Below, in pieces: positions 8,213 to 18,216 of a DNA stretch of 64,000 bases. Numbering within the stretch: the stretch's first letter is position 1; each line of letters begins with the position of its first letter. The notes below the pieces were generated by a model that saw nothing but the letters and a program-made list of their open reading frames with translations, was not told the origin of the DNA and did no database searches. Source of the DNA: Paludibacteraceae bacterium. GTDB taxonomy: Bacteria > Bacteroidota > Bacteroidia > Bacteroidales > Paludibacteraceae. Both the position numbers and the translations under genes were made by a program. Where the stretch lies: NCBI GenBank assembly GCA_024401475.1, contig JAKSKZ010000015.1:1-64000 (forward strand), in the 5' to 3' direction.

Positions 8213-9256
8213 TTAATAGCGGGTTAAATGAAAAAACCTATTTAATCTTCCCACCACACTTCTGTCCATGTTATCAATAAAGGCATCCAATATTCGAACA
8301 CCACCATCTATTGGAATGATATCATAGTCTGCAACACAAGCCGGAATCAAGCAGCTATACCCTTCTTTCAAAAGAATCCTTTCTTCAGAAGAACGAAGTT
8401 TAATGTAACACTTACCTTCTATGCACATACTGATAATAAAGCTGTCATATTTCATCAAATTCCTATGAAACGGAGCTGCAATATCCAAGACTCTCACACT
8501 AAAGAATGGGGAATCGACCACCAAAGTGGCCTTATTGTCCACCTTAGGATAGATGGTGCGATACTCCTCCTCCACCCTGAAATCTAATGCTTGAGCCGCC
8601 AAATCCGTATGCAATTCACGTTTTTTGCCATTGGCATCCAAACGGTTATAATCGAATATTCTATATGTGACATCAGATGATTGTTGGACTTCAGCAATCA
8701 AGCAACCGCCACCAATAGCATGAATTCTACCCGATGGTATATAAAACACATCTCCCCGCTTCACTTCATAACGAGCTAAAACATCGGTAATCGTGCCATC
8801 CTCCACCCGCATTCTATATTCATCAGGCGTGATATGTTTTTTAAATCCAGAATAGAGATATGAGTTTGGTTTCGCATCAATAACATACCACATTTCAGTT
8901 TTTCCAAACTTTCCATGCTTCTGCTGAGCCATTTCATCATCGGGATGAACTTGAATGCTCAAATCTCGCTCGGCATCAATAAATTTGACCAACAACGGCA
9001 ATTTTTCTCCATAACGCTGACAAACAGAAGCACCTAATATCTTCTTGGGATTTTCTTCTATAACACTGCACAAATCCCTTCCCTCGTATAAGCCATTGCT
9101 TATCAAACTAACACTTGAAGGGACTGCGCTCACCTCCCACGATTCACCGACCGGTTCATCATCAGCCCCAACGCCCTTCCATGGTTTAAGACGATTGCCG
9201 CCCCAAACGACAGGATGAAAATTGGGTTGAAAAAGGAATGGATACAAATTTGCCAT
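8213..9256 (-). CDS. manA: Mannose-6-phosphate isomerase, class I
   Basis: A 347-aa zinc cupin enzyme that converts fructose 6-phosphate to mannose 6-phosphate. The metal-binding set is visible: QVHPDD (Q102, H104), KTEMWY (E121) and the IPSGRIHAIG segment with H179. The short single-cupin-pair form is usual in Bacteroidetes. In this operon it feeds mannose 6-phosphate toward GDP-mannose and, through gmd and fcl, GDP-L-fucose; the mutase and GDP-mannose pyrophosphorylase needed between them are not in the window. Confidence 0.92.
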   Translation of the reverse strand: MANLYPFLFQPNFHPVVWGGNRLKPWKGVGADDEPVGESWEVSAVPSSVSLISNGLYEGRDLCSVIEENPKKILGASVCQRYGEKLPLLVKFIDAERDLSIQVHPDDEMAQQKHGKFGKTEMWYVIDAKPNSYLYSGFKKHITPDEYRMRVEDGTITDVLARYEVKRGDVFYIPSGRIHAIGGGCLIAEVQQSSDVTYRIFDYNRLDANGKKRELHTDLAAQALDFRVEEEYRTIYPKVDNKATLVVDSPFFSVRVLDIAAPFHRNLMKYDSFIISMCIEGKCYIKLRSSEERILLKEGYSCLIPACVADYDIIPIDGGVRILDAFIDNMDRSVVGRLNRFFHLTRY

Positions 9257-9305
9257 AAAATATGTCTTAAGTCAAAAATCACAGTTTTCACTGAAAATTT
9301 ACCAA

Positions 9306-10328
9306 CTACAAAGAGCACAAAAAAGATTCAGTATCTTTTGCTATTATTTCCCAAGAATAATGCTCCCTAACATAAGTAGAAATTGAAGCATTATAATTAG
9401 ATGACAATGAAGATTCTATTCCTTTCAATGCATCCTCCTCAACCATAGATGTAAGAGTCAAATATTCTATTGGTATATAACTATTATCTGGGTAATCAGA
9501 AGAAATTATGATATTACATCCCGTTGCACCTGCCTCCAACAATGAATTATTCGCTGTATATCGAGTCAATGGCAAGAACAATACTGACGATTGACGATAC
9601 AGATCACGAAGTTCGTCATCTGATATATTTGTCAATTTTTCAATACGATCGTCTTCTACAATTACATTCCAATTCTTTTTTTGTGTTACCACTTTAATTT
9701 GAAGATTCGGATCCAATTCCAACAATCGGCAATAGACTTTATTGGCAAACGAATAATCCCTAAGCCAATTACCTACGGTTAACAACATATGCTTCTTTCC
9801 TATACTTTCTAATGGCATGTAAAAGTCAGTACAAATACCATGAGGTATAAATTTAACAACATTCACAACCTGACTAAAAAGATTTAGTTCCGACTCTCCC
9901 ACCAATATAACTGCATCAGAAGACTTTAATAAATTTCTATTTTTTTCCGACATTTGGAACCATTCATATGGTTGATGAAATGTACAAACAAACTTATTAC
10001 CACGACGAGACAAATTCTTTAAAAGAGGTAAAAATGTATTTTCACCATAAATGAAATGAAAAACGACATTCGACTGAGTCATTGCCATCCATAATATACG
10101 AAAAGCATACCAAGGGAAAACCGGAGAACCTATAACATGACTCCAAAAGAACCTGCAAAGCCTTTGCAATAAATTCAAGTCTTCTTTTGTTTTAATACAT
10201 TTTTCATGAAAATTTTGAACATCAATCACACAATCGTAATCTAGATATTCTTTTATCTGATGGTATCCTGCATGGCCACCCTTATGGTGTACAAAAGCAA
10301 ACCCTATATATACTAATTTCTTTTTCAT
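9306..10328 (-). CDS. Glycosyltransferase (GT4/GT-B-like)
   Basis: About 340 aa from MKKKLVYIGFAF. The ATG at 10328 overlaps the TGA of the upstream gene (TGATG), which is why I prefer it to an earlier in-frame start at 10355. The fold is GT-B-like: N-terminal segment with GGHAGYHQ, a central HGICTDFY turn and a C-terminal nucleotide-sugar region (LLEAGATGCNIIISS) in which a Glu after a Leu-rich stretch is typical of GT4. Donor and acceptor are unknown. It probably adds one sugar of the capsule repeat. Confidence 0.75.
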   Translation of the reverse strand: MKKKLVYIGFAFVHHKGGHAGYHQIKEYLDYDCVIDVQNFHEKCIKTKEDLNLLQRLCRFFWSHVIGSPVFPWYAFRILWMAMTQSNVVFHFIYGENTFLPLLKNLSRRGNKFVCTFHQPYEWFQMSEKNRNLLKSSDAVILVGESELNLFSQVVNVVKFIPHGICTDFYMPLESIGKKHMLLTVGNWLRDYSFANKVYCRLLELDPNLQIKVVTQKKNWNVIVEDDRIEKLTNISDDELRDLYRQSSVLFLPLTRYTANNSLLEAGATGCNIIISSDYPDNSYIPIEYLTLTSMVEEDALKGIESSLSSNYNASISTYVREHYSWEIIAKDTESFLCSL

Positions 10329-11446
10329 CAATTCAAAAATTCGGATAAAAAACAATAAGACACCTTTTTCATCTGTTCAATCTTTTGATCTACGACCTGC
10401 CAGTTTATATTAGAATTTAACAAATCAGGCAAAGAAACAACATCACCAACCATTCTATTCTGAAGATCAAACATATTTAACAATGAATCAAAACGATCAG
10501 CCCCCCTTGTTTTATTCACACAAACCACAAAAGGTTTATGAAACAAGATAGAAAATACAGTCCCATGAAATGAATCTGTTATAACATAATCAGCATTTCT
10601 AATTGCGGCTAACCAAAACTCAATAGAAGGTAATGGCTGATTCGTTTTTTGAATATCTGCAATCTGATATAACCCCAATCCATTTTTCTTCTGTATTTCA
10701 GATATAATATGATTCACTTGATTATTTTTATCTAACACATAACAGAAAAGATTTCCTTGGGTAACATTGGGTTCATTAACCAAAAATTTAATATATTCAT
10801 CCACATTCAAAAGCATTGTCGGATCAAGCACTTGAGTTAGATTTTTAGGACTCCATTTAAAATTTTGAAATACTTGAAAAGCCCCAAATTCACGAACAGA
10901 CACTGCATCAAAATTTTTAATAAGTTCACCACAAACATTCTGCTCATCTTCAGTGTACTCAGGTGTATCCGTTCCAAAAGAAGCTGCATACGCAACACGT
11001 TTGACATTCCATCCATTCGTAAAATCAAGATAAAAATCCTTTACCATTCCAGGTACATATATTGACCTCCAAACCTGATCACTACCAACAACAAAAGCAT
11101 CAAAACGTCCTTCACATTCTTCCTGCAAATCATTTGTAGTATATAAAAATTTTGTCTGAGGAGCTATATATTTAAATACAAACGGCAAAATATTAACACC
11201 TAAATCATGAAAATCATTCTCTACATTATAAAAACACGTATTCCACTTTCTATTCATTATCGTTTTATATAATGCTTTCACAAAAAATTTCAAACGAAAG
11301 CCGATGGAAATATGTCTCAAATTCTGCCGCCGCATAATTATCGTCGGCGTATGCCCCATTGAACGCAATACGTTCATCAATGCATACGCCTGCAAATAAC
11401 CGCCATAGTTATTGTTAAATGGCACTGTAAGAATTGCTATTCGCAT
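10328..11446 (-). CDS. Polysaccharide pyruvyl transferase family protein
   Basis: A 372-aa protein of the CsaB/WcaK-like pyruvyl transferase family. Diagnostic segments are the N-terminal NNYGGYLQAYAL, VVGSDQVWR near residue 120 and the C-terminal SFHGTVFSILFHKPFVV. Known members move pyruvate from phosphoenolpyruvate onto a sugar as a ketal, giving the polymer a negative charge; some relatives in capsule loci may act as glycosyltransferases. Its neighbours, a flippase and an FrhB-domain protein, are frequent companions in Bacteroidales capsule loci. Confidence 0.85.
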   Translation of the reverse strand: MRIAILTVPFNNNYGGYLQAYALMNVLRSMGHTPTIIMRRQNLRHISIGFRLKFFVKALYKTIMNRKWNTCFYNVENDFHDLGVNILPFVFKYIAPQTKFLYTTNDLQEECEGRFDAFVVGSDQVWRSIYVPGMVKDFYLDFTNGWNVKRVAYAASFGTDTPEYTEDEQNVCGELIKNFDAVSVREFGAFQVFQNFKWSPKNLTQVLDPTMLLNVDEYIKFLVNEPNVTQGNLFCYVLDKNNQVNHIISEIQKKNGLGLYQIADIQKTNQPLPSIEFWLAAIRNADYVITDSFHGTVFSILFHKPFVVCVNKTRGADRFDSLLNMFDLQNRMVGDVVSLPDLLNSNINWQVVDQKIEQMKKVSYCFLSEFLN

Positions 11447-11550
11447 AATCCTATATCCTTTAAAACTTTACTTGTGAAAATTTTAGCACCTTTAGCATTA
11501 AGAAACAATGCATTTCTATACCCATTAGATAGGATTGTCTTTTCAATCAT
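11437..11550 (-). CDS. Possible 37-aa small ORF bridging two capsule genes
   Basis: ATG at 11548-11550, directly after the flippase stop, opens 37 codons (MIEKTILSNGYRNALFLNAK ...) that run through the whole 105-bp gap and end at TAG 11437, overlapping the start of the pyruvyl transferase gene by 10 bp. Tight packing at both ends suggests translation or a remnant of a longer gene. I recognise no family. It could be chance in AT-rich DNA. Confidence 0.3.
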   Translation of the reverse strand: MIEKTILSNGYRNALFLNAKGAKIFTSKVLKDIGLCE

Positions 11551-11551
11551 T

Positions 11552-13069
11552 TTAACGCATAATTTTTTTAGCCACAAAATCGAGCAATGAAGCCCTCATT
11601 TGTTTGTCCATACCCAAATAAAGACTTGAAATTGCAATCGAGATTGTAGTTAAAACACAAGTAACAATAATTCTAAAAAAAGAAGGCTCCATAATTTTGT
11701 CATACAATAAAAATGGAACTATAGCAGAAACAACCGACACCAACAAACAACGAAGATGAACTGATGCAAAATATTTCAATGGAGAAAAAGACAGAAAATA
11801 ACGTAAAACGAAAACACTCACAAATTCAGATAAAAACATTGTTATATTACACGCCACAAAAGCATATTCTGGTTGAGCCCCCAATTTAAGGAATATATAT
11901 GCTAACGGAAATGCAAAACATAAAACTACACCTACAGTTATATTAGACCAAAAGACTTTCGCCATAGCATGAAAAATTGTCACTCGAGGTGTCTTAATTG
12001 TCTGTATCAAACATAAGACCAAAATAAGTATTAGAAAATTCACCGTATGATCAGGATATTGACCTAACCAAAACTTTAGAATCGTATTTGCTTCCAACAT
12101 CAAAGGGAAACAAATCAACCACATAAGATAATAAGAAAAACAACTACTTTGGACAACTAGTTTCCACATATTATCCAAATTTCCTTCTGCATACGATTTA
12201 ATAATCTGAGGCCTTACCGCAGTCATAAAATTATTACTAAACTGAGTCACAGCCCCCTGTACTTGATAAGCCACCGCCCTTGCGGCATTAACTACAGGAC
12301 CAAAAAATACATTTAGTAAAAGATTTATACCTTGTCCCTGTGCCATCACCGATATGCTTCCTATCATATCAGAACCTGCATATTTGAAAATCTCTTTATA
12401 CAATTGAACATCCTTACATACTTTTATATGACTTTCCGCATAATTACGAATACAATAAAAACGCATGAAAAGCATTTTTGATATTTGTAGAAAGAACAAA
12501 AGCAATGCATAATAAATAAGTTTATCAAAAGGTGAGGCAACAAGCATATATACAATTGTTAGTTTAAGAAAAACTTCAACGATACCAACATACGCATATA
12601 TTTTCATATTCTCCCTAGCTATAACATCTGCATCATAAGGAATCTGTGTTATTGAAACAAAAGAGGTCAATATGGATATCTGATATACATAAAAAGCAGC
12701 ATTCAACCTAACTTCTGGAATTATCATTTTTTTATAGAAAAACCATAAACCGACTGTTTCAGCTAAAACTACTATTATTAAAGCCAACAATACGTGAACT
12801 ACTAATGCTACATTAAACACCTTGCTCAATCTTTCATAATCATTCCTACCTAATTCAAATGTAATATATCTAGAAGTTGCCGTACTAAGACATCCATTGA
12901 GGAAGGAAAACATAGTAACTATACCACCTACTACATTATAAATACCAAAATCTTCTACCCCAAGAGTCGAAAGCACAACTCTTGACGTATATAAAGAAAC
13001 TCCCATAATCAGAAACATTCTGACATATAGGAACAATGTATTTTTTGCAATTCTTTTATTATCAGACAT
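11552..13069 (-). CDS. Polysaccharide flippase (Wzx-like, MOP superfamily)
   Basis: A 505-aa integral membrane protein with about 12-14 hydrophobic segments and the N-terminal pattern of polysaccharide exporters (RIAKNTLFLYVRMFLIMGVS, then DFGIYNVVGGIVTM). Wzx-type proteins flip undecaprenyl-linked repeat units across the inner membrane. Together with the Wzy-like gene at 25967-27280 it marks a Wzx/Wzy-dependent capsule or O-antigen system. Length and topology are normal. Confidence 0.9.
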   Translation of the reverse strand: MSDNKRIAKNTLFLYVRMFLIMGVSLYTSRVVLSTLGVEDFGIYNVVGGIVTMFSFLNGCLSTATSRYITFELGRNDYERLSKVFNVALVVHVLLALIIVVLAETVGLWFFYKKMIIPEVRLNAAFYVYQISILTSFVSITQIPYDADVIARENMKIYAYVGIVEVFLKLTIVYMLVASPFDKLIYYALLLFFLQISKMLFMRFYCIRNYAESHIKVCKDVQLYKEIFKYAGSDMIGSISVMAQGQGINLLLNVFFGPVVNAARAVAYQVQGAVTQFSNNFMTAVRPQIIKSYAEGNLDNMWKLVVQSSCFSYYLMWLICFPLMLEANTILKFWLGQYPDHTVNFLILILVLCLIQTIKTPRVTIFHAMAKVFWSNITVGVVLCFAFPLAYIFLKLGAQPEYAFVACNITMFLSEFVSVFVLRYFLSFSPLKYFASVHLRCLLVSVVSAIVPFLLYDKIMEPSFFRIIVTCVLTTISIAISSLYLGMDKQMRASLLDFVAKKIMR

Positions 13070-13090
13070 AAGTAACTACAAACTTATGAT

Positions 13091-14935
13091 TTAATACCAT
13101 TCTATGTTTTCCTTTATCACTTTCGCAGGACTACCAGCGACTAAAGAATGAGGTGGGACACTTTTGGTGACTACCGCATTGGCAGCTACAACAGAACCTG
13201 TACCTATCGTGACACCAGGCATAATAGAACAACCTGTACAAAGCCAACAACGATCCTCTATGACTATTGGTGCAGAGTTTACATATGTGTCATTAATAAT
13301 GACATGATCACCATTAAAATCTCGAATGGAAACATTTCTTCCGATACGAACTCCATTCCCGATTTTTATTTCTTTTGCACACATTATGGTAAGGTTCACA
13401 TTACAGGCACCCTGACCAATTGTAAGTTTGCCATTATTAATAATTTCAATACAAGCCCCATGCCTTAATGGATAAGTATGATTTCCATATCGTGTTATTG
13501 GTCCGTCATGAAAAACTAATTCCGTACCAGCCGTCATTTTAAGACAAGTTGGGGTATAAAAACCTTTTATCTCCGTACGACCAAAATCCACCGATGACTC
13601 CACTCTTATCTTTGCAGAAGGATGAATATCTAATGTCACATTAGGTTCAATTCTTATTTTCCCGCCTAATAATTCCGTGTTTTTTCTGTGATTAATTTGA
13701 TATGTTGCAATCACAGATGCAGGATGTTTAATAAAATCTACTATATTATCAAGAAAAGATTTGCACAAACGGAATACAGACTTAACCCTATCTTTTATTG
13801 TTACTTTCTGTAAGTTTGCTTTTCTCAACGGAAAATACTTTTGGGTAATATAATCAAAATCATGAGAGTCTAAATCTTCAAACAAAGCCTCTCTGTCAAC
13901 CTTTGCCGGACCTATTGGCTTTGTCAAGGCTGGATTACCTGCAAATATAGTTTCAAACGCAGTTTCTCGATAATCCAAACAATCTTTAACTAATTGAAAA
14001 TAATCATTTCCCTTTTTAGAGTTCAACAATATCATCGAAGTACCAACATTACTGTCAAGATTTTTGTCAATTTTCTCTATTCCCCAATAATCAGCTATGG
14101 TAATATCTGAAATTCTAGGAAACCCTTTAAACTGACAATTATAACACGAAGGCCGACAAAATACATTAGTGTGGTATCCTCGACGAAAATCATCCTCCAT
14201 AAATACGCCATAATAGGACTCTCCATTCTCAAAAGTAACTTTACGCGTAAGATTACGCCAACCTAGCTCCTTATTTTTAGCCTTGACATAAACCACCTTA
14301 CTTCCATACTTTTTCTCTAAAGAGTCCAAATAGGCTCTATAAACTTTCGGAGAATTCACTCCTCGACAAATAAAATCTACTATTATGAGATTCTCATAAT
14401 CCTTATTAAGAAAACTACGAAGAGCTGCCATTTGACAAGGAGTACCGCATGCTAAAACCTTCTCGCCTTTTGCAAGCAGTTGCTTTATCGTACGATATAA
14501 CCCTTCTGCATTGCTTTGAAGGTACTTACTGCTACGAAGTTTATCCATCTCTTCAGGATTATTCGTCACATAATTATGAACACCAGTAAATCCTTCATTG
14601 TAAACTGCACCAGAAACATACCCCCCAGATTCTAACATTACATCTGCCAATGCAGTATAAGCACCTCCTGAAGTTGAATTCCAACGAATCCTCATATTCT
14701 TATGAATAGCAGCAATTGTATGGATTGGCTTTTGATAATCATTTTTCTTTAATTGATCCACATGTAATTGAGGACATACCTTTTCACAAAGGCCACAATT
14801 CACGCACGTATCCATATTTACCTCAGGATACCAAAAACCTTCAATGTCTGTCTTGAATGTAATACTATTTTGAGGACAAATATCTCCACACGCATTACAT
14901 CCACAACATTTGCTTTTTTCTATAACAGAAATCAT
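13091..14935 (-). CDS. FrhB-domain ferredoxin-like protein fused to a hexapeptide acyltransferase
   Basis: A 614-aa fusion. Residues 1 to about 60 hold two 4Fe-4S ferredoxin motifs (CCGCNACGDICP, 10-21, and CVNCGLCEKVCP, 44-55). Residues of about 75-390 match the N- and C-terminal domains of the coenzyme F420 hydrogenase beta-subunit family (ACGTPCQMAALRS, FCRPSCYNCQFKG, DITIADYWG). From about 400 to the end is a left-handed beta-helix acyltransferase of the maltose/galactoside O-acetyltransferase type (IGNGVRIGRN, VVAANAVVTKSVPPH). FrhB-type proteins are common in capsule loci but their reaction is not known; the fusion suggests a redox step coupled to O-acetylation. A compact inverted-repeat structure lies 25 bp upstream of the ATG. 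Confidence 0.88.
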   Translation of the reverse strand: MISVIEKSKCCGCNACGDICPQNSITFKTDIEGFWYPEVNMDTCVNCGLCEKVCPQLHVDQLKKNDYQKPIHTIAAIHKNMRIRWNSTSGGAYTALADVMLESGGYVSGAVYNEGFTGVHNYVTNNPEEMDKLRSSKYLQSNAEGLYRTIKQLLAKGEKVLACGTPCQMAALRSFLNKDYENLIIVDFICRGVNSPKVYRAYLDSLEKKYGSKVVYVKAKNKELGWRNLTRKVTFENGESYYGVFMEDDFRRGYHTNVFCRPSCYNCQFKGFPRISDITIADYWGIEKIDKNLDSNVGTSMILLNSKKGNDYFQLVKDCLDYRETAFETIFAGNPALTKPIGPAKVDREALFEDLDSHDFDYITQKYFPLRKANLQKVTIKDRVKSVFRLCKSFLDNIVDFIKHPASVIATYQINHRKNTELLGGKIRIEPNVTLDIHPSAKIRVESSVDFGRTEIKGFYTPTCLKMTAGTELVFHDGPITRYGNHTYPLRHGACIEIINNGKLTIGQGACNVNLTIMCAKEIKIGNGVRIGRNVSIRDFNGDHVIINDTYVNSAPIVIEDRCWLCTGCSIMPGVTIGTGSVVAANAVVTKSVPPHSLVAGSPAKVIKENIEWY

Positions 14936-14959
14936 AAAAACAAATTCATTAGATTTGAA

Positions 14960-15006
14960 CTGGGTGAGAGTATTGAACTCTGCTAAATAGCCACCTGTGC
15001 ACCCAG
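14960..15006 (-). promoter_or_regulatory. Compact three-stem inverted-repeat structure between fcl and the FrhB fusion gene
   Basis: The 47 bases can form an outer stem CTGGGTG/CACCCAG (14960-14966 with 15000-15006), an inner stem AGAGT/ACTCT (14967-14971 with 14977-14981) and a short GCTA/TAGC stem (14982-14991), a three-way-junction layout. It has no T-run, so it is not a standard terminator. It lies inside the operon, in the leader of the FrhB fusion. Function unknown. Confidence 0.45.
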
Positions 15007-15016
15007 CTATAACAAA

Positions 15017-15958
15017 TTATCGTTCTGCCCTCATCGGATTTGTCAAGAAATCTTCATAAGAGATCTTGATGCCGTCTTCCAATTCAGTCTTATATTTCCA
15101 ACCAAGTTTTTCTGCCTTGCTCACATCCAACAATTTGCGAGGAGTACCATTAGGGCGTGTAACATCCCACTTGATTTCACCCTCATAGCCAACCACTTTG
15201 GCAACAAGTTCAGTGAGCGACTTTATGGTTAGCTCCTTCCCCGTACCGGCATTCACCGTTTCGTTACCGCTATAGTTGTTCATCAAGAATACACAAAGGT
15301 TGGCAAGATCGTCAACAAACAAGAACTCCCTCAACGGACTTCCATCTCCCCAGCAAGTAACTTCCTTTAAACCTGCCACTTTTGCTTCATGGAACCTACG
15401 AATAAGAGCAGGCAACACATGAGAATGCTCTGGATGATAATTATCATTAGGACCATACAAATTGGTCGGCATCACACTTATGTAATCCGTTCCATATTGC
15501 TTATTCAAGAACTCGCAATACTTCAACCCTGAAATTTTTGCAAGAGCATACGCCTCATTGGTTTTCTCCAATTCACTTGTCAACAAACAAGACTCCGGCA
15601 TTGGTTGTGGAGCCATACGAGGATAGATACAACTGCTTCCCAAGAATTCCAATTTTTTACAACCATTCTTCCATGCCGAATGAATGACATTCATCTCCAA
15701 TATCATATTGTCGTACATGAAGTCGGCCAATGCCGATTGATTGGCCACGATACCACCCACCTTAGCGGCCGCAAGGAATACATATTCAGGCTTCTCCTCC
15801 GCAAAGAAACGTTCGACAGCCTCCTGTCTCGTCAAATCCAACTCTTTATGCGTACGAGTTATTATATTATTATAGCCCTGCCTCTGCAACTCTCTAACGA
15901 TTGCACTGCCTACCATTCCACGATGGCCAGCCACATATATTTTTGAATTCTTTTCCAT
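15017..15958 (-). CDS. fcl: GDP-L-fucose synthase
   Basis: A 313-aa short-chain dehydrogenase/reductase that epimerises and reduces GDP-4-keto-6-deoxymannose to GDP-L-fucose. Visible are the NADP motif GHRGMVGSAI (12-21), the SCIYPRMAPQPMPES segment around the catalytic Cys/Ser and the Tyr-x3-Lys pair in EAYALAKISG. Its ATG overlaps the gmd stop codon (TAATG), so the two are translationally coupled and make GDP-fucose together. Confidence 0.96.
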   Translation of the reverse strand: MEKNSKIYVAGHRGMVGSAIVRELQRQGYNNIITRTHKELDLTRQEAVERFFAEEKPEYVFLAAAKVGGIVANQSALADFMYDNMILEMNVIHSAWKNGCKKLEFLGSSCIYPRMAPQPMPESCLLTSELEKTNEAYALAKISGLKYCEFLNKQYGTDYISVMPTNLYGPNDNYHPEHSHVLPALIRRFHEAKVAGLKEVTCWGDGSPLREFLFVDDLANLCVFLMNNYSGNETVNAGTGKELTIKSLTELVAKVVGYEGEIKWDVTRPNGTPRKLLDVSKAEKLGWKYKTELEDGIKISYEDFLTNPMRAER

Positions 15959-17049
15959 TATTTTACAATTCCCTTTTCAAGATATTCGGCCAAATTTGTC
16001 CTGACCTTTTCAGCAGCACCCTCAGCTGCAACTTTAGCAATATCATGTTCAACCATTATTTTCACCAACTCTTCAAAAGAAGTTTTAGATGGATTCCAAC
16101 CAAGTTTTGCCTTTGCCTTTGTCGGATCACCCCACAAATTAACAACATCAGTTGGCCTATAAAAGTCTTCGGAAACAGCCACAACAACTTTTCCTGTTTT
16201 CTCATCAATTCCTTTTTCATTTACGCCAGTACCCTCCCAACGCAATTCTATACCTGCATGATGGAATGCCAAGGTTGCAAATTCTCGAACCGTGTGTTGA
16301 ACACCTGTAGCAATCACAAAATCCTCAGGAGTTTCATGTTGAAGTATCAACCACATACACTCCACATAATCCTTAGCATATCCCCAATCACGAAGGCTAT
16401 CCAAATTTCCCAGATATAAACAATTCTGCTTCCCTTGTGCTATACGAGCTGCGGCCAACGTAATTTTTCTTGTAACAAAAGTTTCTCCGCGCCTCTCACT
16501 TTCATGATTAAACAAAATACCAGAGCAACAGAACATATTGTATGCTTCTCGATACTCTTTTACAATCCAAAAGCCATAAAGTTTAGCCACCGCATATGGA
16601 GAATATGGATGGAAAGGAGTGTTTTCATTTTGAGGAACCTCTTCTACCTTTCCATATAACTCAGACGTCGAAGCTTGATAAATACGACATGTTTTTTCTA
16701 AACCACACGCTCTCACAGCTTCCAAAACACGAAGAACACCTGTTGCATCAACATCCGCAGTAAATTCTGGAGAATCGAAAGATACCTGCACATGACTCTG
16801 TGCTGCCAAATTATAAATTTCCGTAGGACGCACCTGACCAACAACCTTTACAAGGGACATTGAATCCCCCATATCTGCATAATGCAGATGGAAATGAGGC
16901 TGCCCCTCTAAATGGGCTATGCGTTCTCTAAAATCAACTGAAGATCGACGGATTATACCATGCACATCATAACCTTTCGACAATAAAAATTCTGATAAGT
17001 AAGAACCATCTTGGCCCGTAACACCCGTAATTAGAGCTATTTTATTCAT
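15958..17049 (-). CDS. gmd: GDP-mannose 4,6-dehydratase
   Basis: An extended SDR enzyme that converts GDP-mannose to GDP-4-keto-6-deoxymannose. Motifs are [10 protein letters not shown] near the N-terminus, the active-site [11 protein letters not shown] and Tyr-x3-Lys in [11 protein letters not shown]; residues for GDP binding ([15 protein letters not shown]) are intact. I chose ATG 17049 (MNKIALITG, 363 aa) because family members start there. An upstream ATG at 17076 overlaps the previous stop (ATGAATAA) and a frame opens from 17094, so a slightly longer protein is possible. Confidence 0.95.
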   Translation of the reverse strand: MNKIALITGVTGQDGSYLSEFLLSKGYDVHGIIRRSSVDFRERIAHLEGQPHFHLHYADMGDSMSLVKVVGQVRPTEIYNLAAQSHVQVSFDSPEFTADVDATGVLRVLEAVRACGLEKTCRIYQASTSELYGKVEEVPQNENTPFHPYSPYAVAKLYGFWIVKEYREAYNMFCCSGILFNHESERRGETFVTRKITLAAARIAQGKQNCLYLGNLDSLRDWGYAKDYVECMWLILQHETPEDFVIATGVQHTVREFATLAFHHAGIELRWEGTGVNEKGIDEKTGKVVVAVSEDFYRPTDVVNLWGDPTKAKAKLGWNPSKTSFEELVKIMVEHDIAKVAAEGAAEKVRTNLAEYLEKGIVK

Positions 17050-17068
17050 TGCATTCGTTATTATTTCT

Positions 17069-18214
17069 TTATTCATTTGTTCTATTTTTTCCATTATCTT
17101 GCATTAACCATTTAAAATATTCCTCATGAAGATCAACCAAATGACTCCAAGAATATTCTGAACGTATCTTATCAAGATTTGCATTAACCATTTTTGATTT
17201 CTCCGGTATACACATATCCATCCTATTTAATAGATCCGTCACCTGTACATCTGAGTTGTAATAAAAAGCGTTATCACCTAATACAGCCTTATTAAATATA
17301 TTATCATGCGCCAACATAAAACAATTGGATGCCATTGCCTCCAACAAAGAAGGATTTGTACCTCCAACGCTATGACCATGAAAATATGCATAAGAAAAAT
17401 AGCGGACTGAATTTAACTTTTTAAAATCATATATTCCTCCTAAAAATCTAACCGCTTTTTCATTGCCATATTTTTTCAAAAGTTCCTTAGCAAAAGGTGT
17501 GTTAGTTTTTCCCACCAAAATTAATGGCCTCACACCATTTTCTTTGGACTTCAAATATCCCCTTATTGCCATTTCAATGTTATTTTCAGGCTCCATACGA
17601 GCTACAATCAAATAATAGTTATTGGCAAGCAAACCAAATTCCGACAATAAAGTTTCATCGTAATCATCATGAATGTCTGCCCCATAAGCCAAATAATGGG
17701 AAGATTTACCATACTTTTCTTTATAATAGTCGTGGATACCCATATTGTCAGCTATAAGATAGTGACTATGCTTTACTGCCATTTTTTCTTCCCAAAAAAT
17801 GAATTTTCTAACAAGAGCCCCAAACTTAGTTCTCTTGTATTCCAACCCATCCATATTTGTAGTAATAATGGGCGACTTAATGTTTTTCACATTAAACCAA
17901 ATATAAGCGGGAATTATGCTTGTATATCCAGCTTCATAAATAATATCAAACTTCTCTTTTTTTAAAGCATCTTTCAACGAAAAAAAATCATAAAAAAAAG
18001 AGCCAATACTACTACCCATCCATAATTCTGGTGAATATATATGTTTTAAATGGACACCCTTATATTCATTATCCTTGTAAGGATGAAATTTGGGGCTATA
18101 AACTGTAACATCGTGGCCCCGCTCAACCAACCCCACTGATATATATTCAGCAAATTGCTCAAATCCCCCATAATTATTAGGAATTCCTCTCGTTGATACA
18201 AATGCTATTTTCAT
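17069..18214 (-). CDS. Glycosyltransferase, DUF1972/GT4 type
   Basis: A 381-aa GT-B glycosyltransferase. The N-terminal DUF1972-type signature is clear ([19 protein letters not shown]), followed by a GT4 C-terminal domain with [16 protein letters not shown] and the donor-binding [21 protein letters not shown]1972 transferases often add a deoxyhexose such as rhamnose or fucose. With gmd and fcl directly downstream a fucosyl or other deoxyhexosyl transfer is plausible but not shown by the sequence. Confidence 0.85.
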   Translation of the reverse strand: MKIAFVSTRGIPNNYGGFEQFAEYISVGLVERGHDVTVYSPKFHPYKDNEYKGVHLKHIYSPELWMGSSIGSFFYDFFSLKDALKKEKFDIIYEAGYTSIIPAYIWFNVKNIKSPIITTNMDGLEYKRTKFGALVRKFIFWEEKMAVKHSHYLIADNMGIHDYYKEKYGKSSHYLAYGADIHDDYDETLLSEFGLLANNYYLIVARMEPENNIEMAIRGYLKSKENGVRPLILVGKTNTPFAKELLKKYGNEKAVRFLGGIYDFKKLNSVRYFSYAYFHGHSVGGTNPSLLEAMASNCFMLAHDNIFNKAVLGDNAFYYNSDVQVTDLLNRMDMCIPEKSKMVNANLDKIRSEYSWSHLVDLHEEYFKWLMQDNGKNRTNE

Positions 18215-18216
18215 AT

